Shown one piece after another: positions 1-8,932 of a stretch of DNA of 64,000 nucleotides; position 1 is the stretch's first letter, and each line of letters begins with the position of its first letter. Under the pieces are notes generated by a model that had not been told where the DNA came from, did not search any database, and saw only the letters and a list, made by a program, of their open reading frames with translations. Where the stretch lies: the NCBI RefSeq assembly GCF_015182285.1, contig NZ_PRDM01000002.1, forward strand, positions 62,001 through 126,000, read 5' to 3'. The position numbers and the translations under genes are program-made. The DNA comes from Flavobacterium hungaricum. GTDB lineage: Bacteria; Bacteroidota; Bacteroidia; Flavobacteriales; Flavobacteriaceae.

Positions 1-1299
1 AACGTCGTACTTTCATACGGAATGGAAACGGCCTTTTTTAGATTTTACAGTGCCGAAGAAGATAAAAAGAATGTCATTGCAACTTCGACAATTTCGATAT
101 TTTGGACTTCTATTATTTTTCTTTTTGTCGCGCTTATATTCAGAAATACACTTGCAAATCTTGCAGAAGTAGATGTGCAATACATTACCTATACAGTTTG
201 GATTTTAGTATTAGATGCCTTGGTTTTGATCCCTTTTTCAAAATTGAGAGCCAATCAAAGACCTATGGTTTATGCGGCAATTAAGATTGGAAATGTTATC
301 ATTAACCTGTTGTTGAATATATTCTTTTTAATATATCTTCCAAAATTAGCAGATTCAAATCCAAATTCTGTTTGGGATAATTTATATGTTGAAAACTTCC
401 AAATCGCTTATATTTTCATTGCGAATCTCTTAGCAAGTTTGGCCACATTCATTGTATTATCTCCAAATTATCTTTCGCTTGGACGAAAATTCGATCCTGT
501 ATTGTGGAAAAAAATGATGAAATACGGACTTCCTATTTTGGTTGCCGGTCTTGCATTTGCAGTAAACGAACATTTTGATAAAATCCTTTTAGGATATCTG
601 CTTCCAGAAAATTTAGCAAAATCTGAAGTTGGAGCCTATTCTGCCTGTTACAAACTAGGATTATTTATGGTTCTTTTTGCAACGGCTTTTAGATTAGGAA
701 TTGAACCTTTCTTTTTCAGCCATGCCAAAAACGAAAATGCACCGCAGACTTATGCTGTAATCACCAAATATTTTGTAATTCTGGGCTCACTAATTTTACT
801 GGGAGTTATTGTTTTTGCAGATGTTTTAAAATTTTTATTACTTGATAATAAAACCTATTGGGAAGCCATGAAAGTAGTGCCTTTGATTATTCTGGCTAAT
901 TTCTTCTTAGGTATTTACAACAACTTATCGGTTTGGTACAAGCTGACAGATCAAACTAAGATTGGAGCTTACATTTCTATTATTGGAGCGATTGTAACTT
1001 TGATTTTAAATTATCTTTTAATTCCAAAATATAGTTATTACGGATCTGCAATTGCAACCATTTCGGCTTACGGAAGTATGATGTTGATTTCGTACGTTCT
1101 AGGAAATAAATATTATCCTATACCTTATGATATGAATAAAATTGGAGCTTATTTAGGAGTTTCGATTTTGTTTTCAATAATTTCATTTTACGGATTTAGA
1201 GAGAATTATTTCGTTGGAATTCCGTTACTAATAGCCTTTATGTATTTGGTTTATCATTATGAAAAAGATACAATTAAGGGTATAATGAAAAGAAAATAA
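1..1299 (+). CDS. Polysaccharide/lipopolysaccharide flippase (MOP superfamily), 5' partial
   Basis: This is an inner-membrane protein that probably flips lipid-linked saccharides across the membrane, like Wzx. The visible part is a run of hydrophobic segments separated by short charged loops, as in the oligosaccharide flippase family. The reading frame stays open to base 1 (residues NVVLSYG precede the first visible ATG at 22), so the true start lies outside the window and position 22 is an internal methionine. The C-terminus is complete. dut follows 25 bp later on the same strand. The family is fairly certain, the substrate unknown. Confidence 0.85.
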   Translation, partial: NVVLSYGMETAFFRFYSAEEDKKNVIATSTISIFWTSIIFLFVALIFRNTLANLAEVDVQYITYTVWILVLDALVLIPFSKLRANQRPMVYAAIKIGNVIINLLLNIFFLIYLPKLADSNPNSVWDNLYVENFQIAYIFIANLLASLATFIVLSPNYLSLGRKFDPVLWKKMMKYGLPILVAGLAFAVNEHFDKILLGYLLPENLAKSEVGAYSACYKLGLFMVLFATAFRLGIEPFFFSHAKNENAPQTYAVITKYFVILGSLILLGVIVFADVLKFLLLDNKTYWEAMKVVPLIILANFFLGIYNNLSVWYKLTDQTKIGAYISIIGAIVTLILNYLLIPKYSYYGSAIATISAYGSMMLISYVLGNKYYPIPYDMNKIGAYLGVSILFSIISFYGFRENYFVGIPLLIAFMYLVYHYEKDTIKGIMKRK

Positions 1300-1324
1300 G
1301 CGCGTTTAAAATAGTATATTAAAA

Positions 1325-1759
1325 ATGAAAATACAGATTATCAATAAATCACAACACGATTTACCAAACTACGAAACAATTGCTTCTGCAGGAATGGATC
1401 TTCGTGCGAATTTAACAGAATCAATTACCCTTAAACCATTAGAAAGAACCATTGTTAAGACAGGACTTTTTATAGAATTACCAATTGGTTATGAAGCTCA
1501 GGTAAGACCAAGAAGCGGATTGGCGGCTAAAAAAGGAGTAACGGTTTTAAATTCTCCTGGAACTGTTGATGCAGATTACAGAGGAGAAATCGGCGTAATT
1601 TTAGTAAATTTATCAAATGATGATTTCGTTGTTGAAAATGGCGAAAGAATCGCACAGTTGATTATTGCTAAACACGAAAGAGCTGAATGGATTGAAGTAG
1701 AAACGCTTTCTGAAACCTCTAGAGGAGAAGGCGGTTTTGGAAGTACGGGCGTGAAATAA
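1325..1759 (+). CDS. dut: dUTP diphosphatase
   Basis: It hydrolyses dUTP to dUMP and pyrophosphate, keeping uracil out of DNA and feeding dTMP synthesis. The 144 residues are the normal length for the homotrimeric enzyme. The hallmark motifs are visible in order: AGMDLRA near the N-terminus, [10 protein letters not shown] with [13 protein letters not shown] in the middle, and the C-terminal glycine-rich [10 protein letters not shown] that closes over the nucleotide. The gene lies between the flippase and a nucleotidyltransferase on the same strand and is probably co-transcribed with them. Confidence 0.97.
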   Translation: MKIQIINKSQHDLPNYETIASAGMDLRANLTESITLKPLERTIVKTGLFIELPIGYEAQVRPRSGLAAKKGVTVLNSPGTVDADYRGEIGVILVNLSNDDFVVENGERIAQLIIAKHERAEWIEVETLSETSRGEGGFGSTGVK

Positions 1760-1840
1760 TTTTCGATCGTAGTTTTTCAGATATAAAATAATGACCAAAC
1801 CCAATGAAGATTAAAATCTTCTCATAAAATCAGATAGAAA

Positions 1841-2857
1841 ATGAAAATAATTGTGCCAATGGCAGGTCGAGGATCGAGACTTAGGCCGCATACACTAACT
1901 GTTCCAAAACCGCTTATTCCGGTTGCAGGAAAATCAATCGTACATCGTTTAGTTGAAGATATAGCTAAAATATTAAAAGAACCAATTGAAGAAGTTGCTT
2001 TTATTTTAGGAGATGAGGCTTTCTTTGGAGCAGATGTTGTAGAAAGTTTAGAAAACTTAGCAAAAGGATTAGGAGCAAAAGCATCAATTTACCGTCAAGA
2101 CCAGCCGCTGGGAACGGGTCACGCGATTATGTGTGCAAAAGAATCTTTGTCTGGACCAGCTGTAATTGCATATGCGGATACGCTGATTAGAGCAGATTTT
2201 GAATTAGACCCTTCTGCCGATGCTGTTATTTGGGTAAAACAAGTAGAGCAGCCAGAAGCTTTTGGTGTTGTAAAATTGAATCAGAATAACGAAATCATCG
2301 AATTGGTAGAAAAACCAAAAGAGTTTGTAAGCGACTTAGCCGTTATCGGAATTTACTATTTTAAAGAAGTTGGAGTTTTAAGAAACGAGCTTCAAAGTGT
2401 TTTGGATAATAATATTCAAAACGGCGGCGAATACCAGATTAATGACGGAATCAAAGCCATGATGGCCAACGGAAAAGTTTTTAAAACCGGAAGTGTTGAC
2501 GAATGGATGGACTGCGGCAACAAAGACGTTACAGTTGAAACGAATACCAGAATGTTAGGCTTTTTACATAATGACGGCGAACATTTGGTAGACTACAGTG
2601 TAACATTAGAAAACGCAACTATTGTTCCGCCATGTTATATTGGAGAAAATGTGGTGATCAAAAATGCTACTGTTGGACCAAATGTTTCTCTAGGAAAAGG
2701 ATGTCATGTAACCGACAGTACAATTAAAAACAGTTTGATTCAGACTAATTCTCAAATAAAAAATGCTAACTTAGATAATGCAATGATTGGAAATCATGTT
2801 AGTTATGATGGAAAATTTACAAGTATAAGTATTGGAGATTACGCAGTTTTAGAATAA
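1841..2857 (+). CDS. Sugar-phosphate nucleotidyltransferase with left-handed beta-helix tail
   Basis: It probably transfers a nucleotide to a sugar 1-phosphate to make an NDP-sugar for surface polysaccharides. The N-terminal Rossmann domain begins with the pyrophosphorylase signature GRGSRLRPHT followed by PKPLIPVAGK. GTGHAI and the VEKP segment fit the nucleotide and sugar sites. From about residue 245 hexapeptide-like repeats suggest a left-handed beta-helix. At 338 residues it resembles the glucose-1-phosphate thymidylyltransferase-like group, but nothing visible fixes the substrate. It follows dut by about 80 bp. Confidence 0.85.
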   Translation: MKIIVPMAGRGSRLRPHTLTVPKPLIPVAGKSIVHRLVEDIAKILKEPIEEVAFILGDEAFFGADVVESLENLAKGLGAKASIYRQDQPLGTGHAIMCAKESLSGPAVIAYADTLIRADFELDPSADAVIWVKQVEQPEAFGVVKLNQNNEIIELVEKPKEFVSDLAVIGIYYFKEVGVLRNELQSVLDNNIQNGGEYQINDGIKAMMANGKVFKTGSVDEWMDCGNKDVTVETNTRMLGFLHNDGEHLVDYSVTLENATIVPPCYIGENVVIKNATVGPNVSLGKGCHVTDSTIKNSLIQTNSQIKNANLDNAMIGNHVSYDGKFTSISIGDYAVLE

Positions 2858-2903
2858 AATAAAAACTAAAAAAGTTTCGTTTTGTTTAAAGAGTAATTTT
2901 ATA

Positions 2904-4256
2904 ATGATGAAAAAGAAAGTCTTAACCATTTTATTGTTCGCTTTGTTCGGAAGTTCGTTTTCGGTTTTTGCTCAGACAGAACCCGAAGACATTGCTATGG
3001 CAACAGACGAATATCAAGACTCTTTTTACGAATCATTAAAACAAAAAGGAATTGAAAATTATGATAAAGCAATTGTATCATTGGAGAAATGTATTAAACT
3101 AAAACCCAATGATGCAGTCGCTTATTTTGAATTAGGAAAAAATTACCTGTCGCTTAAACAATATCAAAATGCACAAATAGCTTTTGAAAAAGCGACACAA
3201 TTGGATCCTAAAAACAAATGGTTTTGGCTGGGGATTTATGATGTAAGTTTTGAAACCAAAAACTATCCGCTGGCGATAGAAACGATTCAAAAAATTATTG
3301 TTTTTGATGAAGAGTACAAAGACGATCTTATTTCGCTGTACATGATTACCAATCAATACGATAAAGCATTGACAGCAATTAACGAAATGAATGATAAATT
3401 TGGAAAATCATCAGATCGTGAAATTTACAAAGCCCAAATTTTATCACAAGGAAAATATCAAAATTCAGAAATAGACAATCTGGTACAGCAGATCAAAAAG
3501 GATCCAAAAGAAGAATCTAATTATCTCAATCTGATTATTTTATATTCTAAGAATAATGAGAACGAAAAATCGCTGGAAGTTGCCAGACAATTAGCAAAAG
3601 AAATTCCAAATTCAGAATGGGGTCAAGTAAGTTTATTTAAAACCTATCTGGATGCCAATCAAGCCGATAAGGCTATCAAATCAATGAATGTGATTTTAGC
3701 AAGTTCTAAAATCGATTCAAAAATAAAACACCGTACACTGAACGAATTTTTAATTTATGTAAATAAAAATCCGCAGTACGCACCAGATTTAGAAAAAGCA
3801 ATTTCGTATTTCGATAATGACCCAAATGTTGATGTGGCCAAAGAAATAGGGAAATTTTATCATAGTAAAGGACAATTTGAAAATGCAATTAAATATTATG
3901 AAAAAGATTTAAGCGCCAATTCAGATACAGATCGCGAAACCAACTTGTTATTGCTGGAAGCGTATTCGAAGGCAAAGCAATTTGAACCATTGACCAAGAG
4001 AGCGATGACAATGATCGAAGTATATCCGAGTCAGCCTCAATTTTATTATTATGCAGGTTTAGGCAATAATCAGATAAAACAATTCAAAAATGCAAAAACC
4101 GTTCTAGAAATGGGACTGGATTATGTTGTAGATGATGCAAAACTTGAAGCGGATTTTAATATTCAATTAGGAGATGCATATAATGGATTGGGCGATGCTA
4201 AGAAAAAAGAGGAATACTTTTTGAAGGCAAATGAATTATTAAAAAAGAAAAAATAA
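2904..4256 (+). CDS. Secreted tetratricopeptide-repeat protein
   Basis: The protein has an N-terminal signal peptide ending near VFAQ and then at least six TPR-like helical repeats, for example AVAYFELGKNYLSLKQY and KWFWLGIYDVSFETKNY. TPR arrays bind other proteins, so it is probably an envelope scaffold. Two ATG codons stand side by side at 2904 and 2907 and either could be the start. It sits 14 bp before a lipoprotein gene and upstream of an EnvC-like gene, an order that suggests cell-envelope work. No enzymatic motif is visible. Confidence 0.85.
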   Translation: MMKKKVLTILLFALFGSSFSVFAQTEPEDIAMATDEYQDSFYESLKQKGIENYDKAIVSLEKCIKLKPNDAVAYFELGKNYLSLKQYQNAQIAFEKATQLDPKNKWFWLGIYDVSFETKNYPLAIETIQKIIVFDEEYKDDLISLYMITNQYDKALTAINEMNDKFGKSSDREIYKAQILSQGKYQNSEIDNLVQQIKKDPKEESNYLNLIILYSKNNENEKSLEVARQLAKEIPNSEWGQVSLFKTYLDANQADKAIKSMNVILASSKIDSKIKHRTLNEFLIYVNKNPQYAPDLEKAISYFDNDPNVDVAKEIGKFYHSKGQFENAIKYYEKDLSANSDTDRETNLLLLEAYSKAKQFEPLTKRAMTMIEVYPSQPQFYYYAGLGNNQIKQFKNAKTVLEMGLDYVVDDAKLEADFNIQLGDAYNGLGDAKKKEEYFLKANELLKKKK

Positions 4257-4270
4257 AGGAGACAATTCAA

Positions 4271-5053
4271 ATGAAAAAATATATAGCAGTACTAGTGCTT
4301 TCGGTTGCAGTAATTTCATGTAAATCTAAAGCAGTTGCAGTACAAAACAATACAAACGAAACAGTTGTTGCACCAAAAGAAGACAAGAAAGTAATTGAAA
4401 AGCATTACAACAACAAACTAGACTTTTCGACTCTTTATATAAAAGCCGGTGCAAGATATGTTGACGAAAAACAAAGCCAGAATGTTACGGCAGAAATTAA
4501 AATCGAAAAAGACAAACAGATTTTGATAAGCGTTCGTTTCTTAGGAATTACAATGGCAAAAGCTTTAATAACTCCATCGAAAGTTAGTTATTACGAAAAA
4601 ATAAACAGCACTTATTACGATGGTGATTTTACAAGTTTGAGCAAATGGCTGGGAACAGAATTAGATTATTCTAAAGTCCAGAATCTTTTGGTAGGTGAAG
4701 CCTTTGACGATTTAAGAAAAGGAAAATATACCCAGACTATTGTAGAGAATCTTTTTAGGTTGGATGATGAAAAAGATGCTAAAGTAAAAAAGACCTTTTT
4801 CTTGGACGCCGAAAAATATTTAATTCAAAAAGAAGAAATTTCACAGCCGTCAGAAAATATAAATTTACAAATAGCCTATTCAGACAGTAAAGTTTTTGAT
4901 CAGGGAACACTTCCGACAAGTATCGAAATCAATGCCGTGCAGCCAAAAGGAAAAACCAATATCAATTTGAATTACAATACAATTACATTTAACGAAGAAC
5001 TTACTTTTCCGTACAGTGTTCCAAGCGGATACAAACAAGTTTTAATTAAGTAA
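4271..5053 (+). CDS. Outer-membrane lipoprotein, DUF4292-like
   Basis: This 260-residue lipoprotein has a lipobox ending VAVISC, so Cys17 is the likely lipidation site. The rest is rich in beta strands, with alternating patterns such as KQILISVRFLGITMAKALI, which suggests a LolA/LolB-like fold. I associate this type with the DUF4292 family, whose function is not established. It lies 14 bp after the TPR gene and 23 bp before the ATG of the EnvC-like gene, so the three are probably one operon with a shared envelope role. Confidence 0.75.
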   Translation: MKKYIAVLVLSVAVISCKSKAVAVQNNTNETVVAPKEDKKVIEKHYNNKLDFSTLYIKAGARYVDEKQSQNVTAEIKIEKDKQILISVRFLGITMAKALITPSKVSYYEKINSTYYDGDFTSLSKWLGTELDYSKVQNLLVGEAFDDLRKGKYTQTIVENLFRLDDEKDAKVKKTFFLDAEKYLIQKEEISQPSENINLQIAYSDSKVFDQGTLPTSIEINAVQPKGKTNINLNYNTITFNEELTFPYSVPSGYKQVLIK

Positions 5054-5076
5054 ATTTGCAAAAAGAAAACATAAAC

Positions 5077-6330
5077 ATGCCAAAATTTCTCCTAAGCCTA
5101 ATTTTAATATGTGCCAGTACTTTTGTATGGGCGCAGGATTCACAGCAAGAAAAACTGGAGCAGCGAAAAGCGCAGATACAGCAGGAAATCAGAGACAACG
5201 AAAAGATGCTTCAATCTGTTCGTAAAAAAGAAAAATCTGCTGTAAATGAATATTTAATTCAGGCAAACAAAATAAAACTAAAAGAGAAATTAATCAATAC
5301 GACAGCAAAACAGGAAAAACTGATTAGTAATGACATGTATATTAATCAGGTTCAGGTTAATAAACTTAAAAAAGAACTAAAAGTTTTAAAAGAAGATTAT
5401 TCGGAAATGATTTTAAAATCATACAAAAGCCGATCTGAACAAAGTCGTGCGATGTTTATTCTATCTTCAGAAAGTTTTTTACAGGCTTATAAAAGAGCAC
5501 AGTACTTAAAACAATATACCGCTTTTAGAAAAAACCAAGGTTTAGAAATCCAGTCAAAAACTGCTCAGTTAGTAGATTTTAATGCAAAATTAGATGGCCA
5601 GCGACAAGTAAAAAAGAAAATTATAGCTGAAAATCAAAAAGAAAAAGTGACGCTCGAAGTAGAGAAAAAAGAGCAGCAAAAATTAGTAAACTCACTTAAA
5701 AAGGATAAAAATAAAATTGCTGCTGATATTAAATCAAAACAAAGCGAATCAAAAAGAATTGACAGACAAATTGACCGTTTAATTCGTGAAGCGATTGCTG
5801 AAGCAAATAGAAAAGCGGCGGCAGAAAGAGCGAAAGCAAATCCTGGATCAAGCGAAACAAAAGCTCCAGTTTCTTCGTCAAAAATTGCTTTGACTCCAGA
5901 AGATAAAGTTTTGGCTGCAGACTTTAAAGCAAACAGAGGAAGACTGCCTTGGCCGGTAGAAAAAGGATTTATTTCTCTTGGATTTGGAGACCAGCCGCAC
6001 CCGCTGCACCCATCAATTACAGTACATAATTCGGGTGTTGAGATTACGACCGAAGACGGTGCAAGCGCAAGGGCAGTATTTGCCGGAGAGGTTTCTAAAG
6101 TAATTGTTTTATCACCAGTAAATAAAGCAGTTGTAATTCAGCACGGAGATTACTTTACAGTTTATCAAAACTTAAGTTCCGTTTCGGTTAGTCAAGGTGA
6201 TAAGGTAACAATCAAACAAAGTATCGGAAGAGTAAGAACAAGCGGTGATACAGGTAAAACGATTATCAAATTCTTGATTCTTCAAAACACTTCAAATAAC
6301 AATCCAGAAGGATGGCTGCAAAGCAGGTAA
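5077..6330 (+). CDS. Murein hydrolase activator, EnvC-like (coiled coil plus LytM/M23 domain)
   Basis: This periplasmic protein probably activates amidases that split septal peptidoglycan. I start it at the ATG at 5077, not the in-frame TTG at 5056, because the signal peptide (LSLILICASTFVWAQ) begins there. A long charged coiled coil covers about residues 20-240, and a LytM/M23-like beta domain covers about 280-415 (RLPWPVEKGFISLGFG, then VVIQHGDYFTVYQNL). The M23 zinc ligands are not all present: the expected HxxGxD reads HNSGVE. This is typical of EnvC-type activators that are not peptidases themselves. It ends the operon at a terminator. Confidence 0.88.
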   Translation: MPKFLLSLILICASTFVWAQDSQQEKLEQRKAQIQQEIRDNEKMLQSVRKKEKSAVNEYLIQANKIKLKEKLINTTAKQEKLISNDMYINQVQVNKLKKELKVLKEDYSEMILKSYKSRSEQSRAMFILSSESFLQAYKRAQYLKQYTAFRKNQGLEIQSKTAQLVDFNAKLDGQRQVKKKIIAENQKEKVTLEVEKKEQQKLVNSLKKDKNKIAADIKSKQSESKRIDRQIDRLIREAIAEANRKAAAERAKANPGSSETKAPVSSSKIALTPEDKVLAADFKANRGRLPWPVEKGFISLGFGDQPHPLHPSITVHNSGVEITTEDGASARAVFAGEVSKVIVLSPVNKAVVIQHGDYFTVYQNLSSVSVSQGDKVTIKQSIGRVRTSGDTGKTIIKFLILQNTSNNNPEGWLQSR

Positions 6331-6339
6331 AAAATATAA

Positions 6340-6363
6340 GGGAGCATTTAGCTCCCTTTTTTT
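6340..6363 (+). terminator. Rho-independent terminator after the EnvC-like gene
   Basis: A six-base GC-rich stem (GGGAGC / GCTCCC) with a five-base loop is followed by seven T residues. It starts 10 bp after the stop codon. Confidence 0.9.
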
Positions 6364-6394
6364 ATATTTAATTGGTTGGATGTAATGATTTTAA

Positions 6395-6497
6395 AAATGC
6401 AGATTCGACAAATTAAAATGCAAATTCACAAAGAGATATAGCAGCAAAAAAATCTGTGTAAATCCCGGTATTAATTATCCGTCAAATCTGCATCATT
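6395..6497. repeat. Intergenic inverted repeat (aaatgcagattcgac / gtcaaatctgcatcatt)
   Basis: Imperfect arms of about 15 bases lie at 6395-6409 and 6481-6497, between two convergent genes. The sequence resembles other extragenic inverted repeats in the window (the CAGATTT / AAATCTG type) but lacks the ATTCGTGGC core. Confidence 0.5.
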
Positions 6498-6522
6498 TTT
6501 TTTTAAAATTAAATCCAGGATA

Positions 6523-6942
6523 TTAATAATTTTGTTCTAAAAAATACTTTAATACATCGGTTGTCGTAACAATCCCTTTTAATTCGCCTTTTTCAACAAC
6601 CGGAGCGGCGTGAAATTCCTCCTTCACAAAAATTTCTGCCAGATCTCTAATGATAAGTTCAGGAGAAACTGTTTTAGGCTTAGAAGTCATGACTTGCGAA
6701 ATGGTCAGCATTTCTAGAACAGCTTCATCTGCACCATCTTGTCCTTCAAACAAGGCTCCAAAAGTAAGACGGTTAATATCTGTGCGGCTTATAATTCCCA
6801 CAACTTCTTTACCGCTGACAACAGGAAGATGTCGAATAGAATTGGATTTTAATTTTTCTACAACAGATTTTAATTCATCATTTTGATTTACAGTTATCAC
6901 ACTTTTGGTCATAATGTGGCTTAGTGGTTCTCTTTTTTTCAT
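6523..6942 (-). CDS. Tandem CBS-domain protein
   Basis: The 139 residues form two CBS motifs, about 8-65 and 75-137 (MTKSVITVNQNDELKSV ... LPVVSGKEVVGIISRTDI and TSKPKTVSPELIIRDLAEIF ... APVVEKGELKGIVTTTDV). Together they make a Bateman module that usually senses adenosine nucleotides. No effector domain is attached, so it may work in trans or as a stand-alone sensor. It is divergent from rbfA, separated by a 226-bp promoter region. Confidence 0.93.
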   Translation of the reverse strand: MKKREPLSHIMTKSVITVNQNDELKSVVEKLKSNSIRHLPVVSGKEVVGIISRTDINRLTFGALFEGQDGADEAVLEMLTISQVMTSKPKTVSPELIIRDLAEIFVKEEFHAAPVVEKGELKGIVTTTDVLKYFLEQNY

Positions 6943-7131
6943 AATTTGATGTGTTAGATTTAAGTCAAAATTGATTAAAAATTGAAACTAAAAAGCTGAC
7001 TTTTGTCACCAGACATCATAGAAAAAAGAAGTATTTTAAATTTTTATTTTTTTTAAAAGAAGCATGTTAAGAGTTGTAATTTTGACTTTAAAAGAACAAA
7101 AATGTAAATTAGTATTGAAGTTGATTTGAAA

Positions 7132-7164
7132 TTGCGGCGATTGAATTTAAAAATAGTATTTTTG
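7132..7164 (+). promoter_or_regulatory. Promoter of rbfA (TTG-N22-TATTTTTG)
   Basis: TATTTTTG at 7157-7164 matches the Bacteroidota -7 consensus TAnnTTTG, and TTG at 7132-7134 is at an acceptable -33 distance. The predicted transcript start falls at or within a base or two of the rbfA ATG at 7169. Confidence 0.65.
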
Positions 7165-7168
7165 CACT

Positions 7169-7561
7169 ATGGAAACAAATAGACAGAAAAAAATAGGCGG
7201 CGTAATCCAGAAAGATCTGGTTGATATTCTGCAGGGTGAAGTGAGAAAGAATGGAGTTACAAACTTGGTAATTTCAGTATCCAAAGTAAGTGTAACTACA
7301 GATTTGTCAGTGGCAACCGTTTATTTAAGTATTTTTCCTCAGGAAAAAGCCAAAGAAACATTAGAAGGAATTAAATCAAATACTACATTAATCAAGCATG
7401 ACTTGGCGCAGCGAGTACGTTTACAGCTGCGTAGAGTTCCAAATTTAGTTTTCTTTATTGATGATTCTTTAGATTATATAGAGAAAATTGACAATGCACT
7501 TGCAGGAAAAGAAAACCCAATAGAAAACCGTGATCTTTTAGAAAAAAGAAGAAAGTCATAA
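7169..7561 (+). CDS. rbfA: 30S ribosome-binding factor A
   Basis: RbfA binds the 30S subunit and helps mature the 5' end of 16S rRNA, which matters most in the cold. The 130 residues are the usual length. The type II KH-like core is visible: RQKKIGGVIQKDLVDIL at the N-terminus, VSVTTDLSVATVYLSIF in the middle, and LRRVPNLVFFIDDSLDY near the C-terminus. The next gene starts 1 bp after its stop codon, so the two are surely co-transcribed. The promoter places the transcript start at or next to the ATG. Confidence 0.96.
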   Translation: METNRQKKIGGVIQKDLVDILQGEVRKNGVTNLVISVSKVSVTTDLSVATVYLSIFPQEKAKETLEGIKSNTTLIKHDLAQRVRLQLRRVPNLVFFIDDSLDYIEKIDNALAGKENPIENRDLLEKRRKS

Positions 7562-7562
7562 T

Positions 7563-8762
7563 TTGAATTTCCCGTTATACATAGCCAAGCGTTATATTTT
7601 TAGCAGTAGTAAAAACAATGCGATAAATATAATAAACCGAATTGCCAGCATGGGAATCATTGTTGGTACAATGGCTTTGTTTGTGGTTTTATCCGTTTTT
7701 AGCGGCTTAAAGGTTTTTAGTCTTTCATTTACAAATGAAATTGATCCCGATTTAAAATTGACCAGTACTTACGGAAAATCATTTTTGATAACGCCGGAGC
7801 AGCAAAGACAGATCAAAAAAACAGAAGGCATTGCGTCTTACACCAAAATTATAGAAGAACGTGTTTTGTTTTTGTTTAAAGACAAACAGCAGGTTACTTA
7901 TCTAAAAGGCGTTGACAGTATGTATCCTGTTGTAAACGATATTAAGAAGAAACTCTTTAACGGAAATTGGTTAAAAACAGACAGCTATCAGGTAGTTATT
8001 GGATACGGAATGACGCAGGATTTCTCGATGGGAATTCTTGATTTCGAAAATCCGCTTCAGGTTTTTGCTCCAAAACCAGGAAAGGGAGCCATCGAAAATC
8101 CCGAAGAAGCTTTTAATAAAACAGATGTTTTGCCGGTTGGAATTTACTCTGTAAGCGAAGAATTAGATTCTAAATATGTTTTTGCAGATTTAGGTTTAGC
8201 ACAAGAATTATTGATGTATAAACCTAATCAGATCTCGGGAATTGAATTTAAATTGAAACCGAATGCTGACGAAAATGCCATAAGAAAAGAACTCAATATA
8301 ATTTTTAAAAATACAATTACTTTAAAAAACCGAGCACAGTTAAATGAGTCTTTATATAAAATGCTCAACACCGAAAACATTGCGGTTTATCTGATTTTTA
8401 CTTTGGTAATTATTGTAGCGCTTTTTAATTTGGTCGGTGCTTTAATCATGATGATTTTGGAGAAAAAAGGAAATCTCAAAACCCTTTTTAACCTCGGTAC
8501 AGAAATTGGTAATCTGCGAAAAATATTTTTACTCCAAGGAACTTTACTTAGCGTTTTCGGAGGATTAATAGGTCTTTTGTTAGGAATTATTTTAGTAGTC
8601 CTGCAGCAACAATACGAATTGATTATGATCACGCCGACTTTGGCTTATCCTGTAGTTTTTACTCTAGAAAATGTTCTAATCGTAATGAGTACAATTGTTT
8701 CACTCGGCTTTGTAGCTTCTTTAATAGCGAGCAGTCGTGTAAGCAAAAAGTTATTGGATTAA
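7563..8762 (+). CDS. LolC/LolE-like ABC transporter permease (FtsX family)
   Basis: This inner-membrane permease probably works in lipoprotein release toward the outer membrane or a related ABC process. It has the family layout: an N-terminal membrane segment (about 22-47), a large periplasmic domain (about 50-265) and three C-terminal membrane segments in an FtsX-like domain. The start is a TTG directly after the rbfA stop. No upstream ATG fits, and MNFPLYIAKRYIFSS is a usual N-terminus for these proteins. No ATPase gene lies next to it, so its partner is encoded elsewhere. Confidence 0.88.
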   Translation: MNFPLYIAKRYIFSSSKNNAINIINRIASMGIIVGTMALFVVLSVFSGLKVFSLSFTNEIDPDLKLTSTYGKSFLITPEQQRQIKKTEGIASYTKIIEERVLFLFKDKQQVTYLKGVDSMYPVVNDIKKKLFNGNWLKTDSYQVVIGYGMTQDFSMGILDFENPLQVFAPKPGKGAIENPEEAFNKTDVLPVGIYSVSEELDSKYVFADLGLAQELLMYKPNQISGIEFKLKPNADENAIRKELNIIFKNTITLKNRAQLNESLYKMLNTENIAVYLIFTLVIIVALFNLVGALIMMILEKKGNLKTLFNLGTEIGNLRKIFLLQGTLLSVFGGLIGLLLGIILVVLQQQYELIMITPTLAYPVVFTLENVLIVMSTIVSLGFVASLIASSRVSKKLLD

Positions 8763-8830
8763 TTTCTTCTTTAAAAATATTACTTATATTTACCGACTTA
8801 TAAATCTACAGCATATGATTGTTTCTGCTT

Positions 8831-8863
8831 AATCCTATTTTATTTTTTAGAATAATTAGGATA
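8831..8863. promoter_or_regulatory. Imperfect inverted repeat upstream of the MATE gene
   Basis: AATCCTA and TAGGATA-type arms flank an AT-rich centre, and a related TATCCTAA lies just before the ATG. It could be an operator for a local regulator of the exporter. No regulator gene is adjacent. Confidence 0.25.
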
Positions 8864-8932
8864 CTTACGTTTTGTTTTTCAGTTCAGATGCAAAGACATT
8901 TGGACCAATCTTATCATTTATCCTAACTTATC

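Noticed and set aside
5056..5076. TTG start for the EnvC-like gene
   Set aside because: It would add seven residues before the signal peptide; the ATG at 5077 gives a proper signal sequence.
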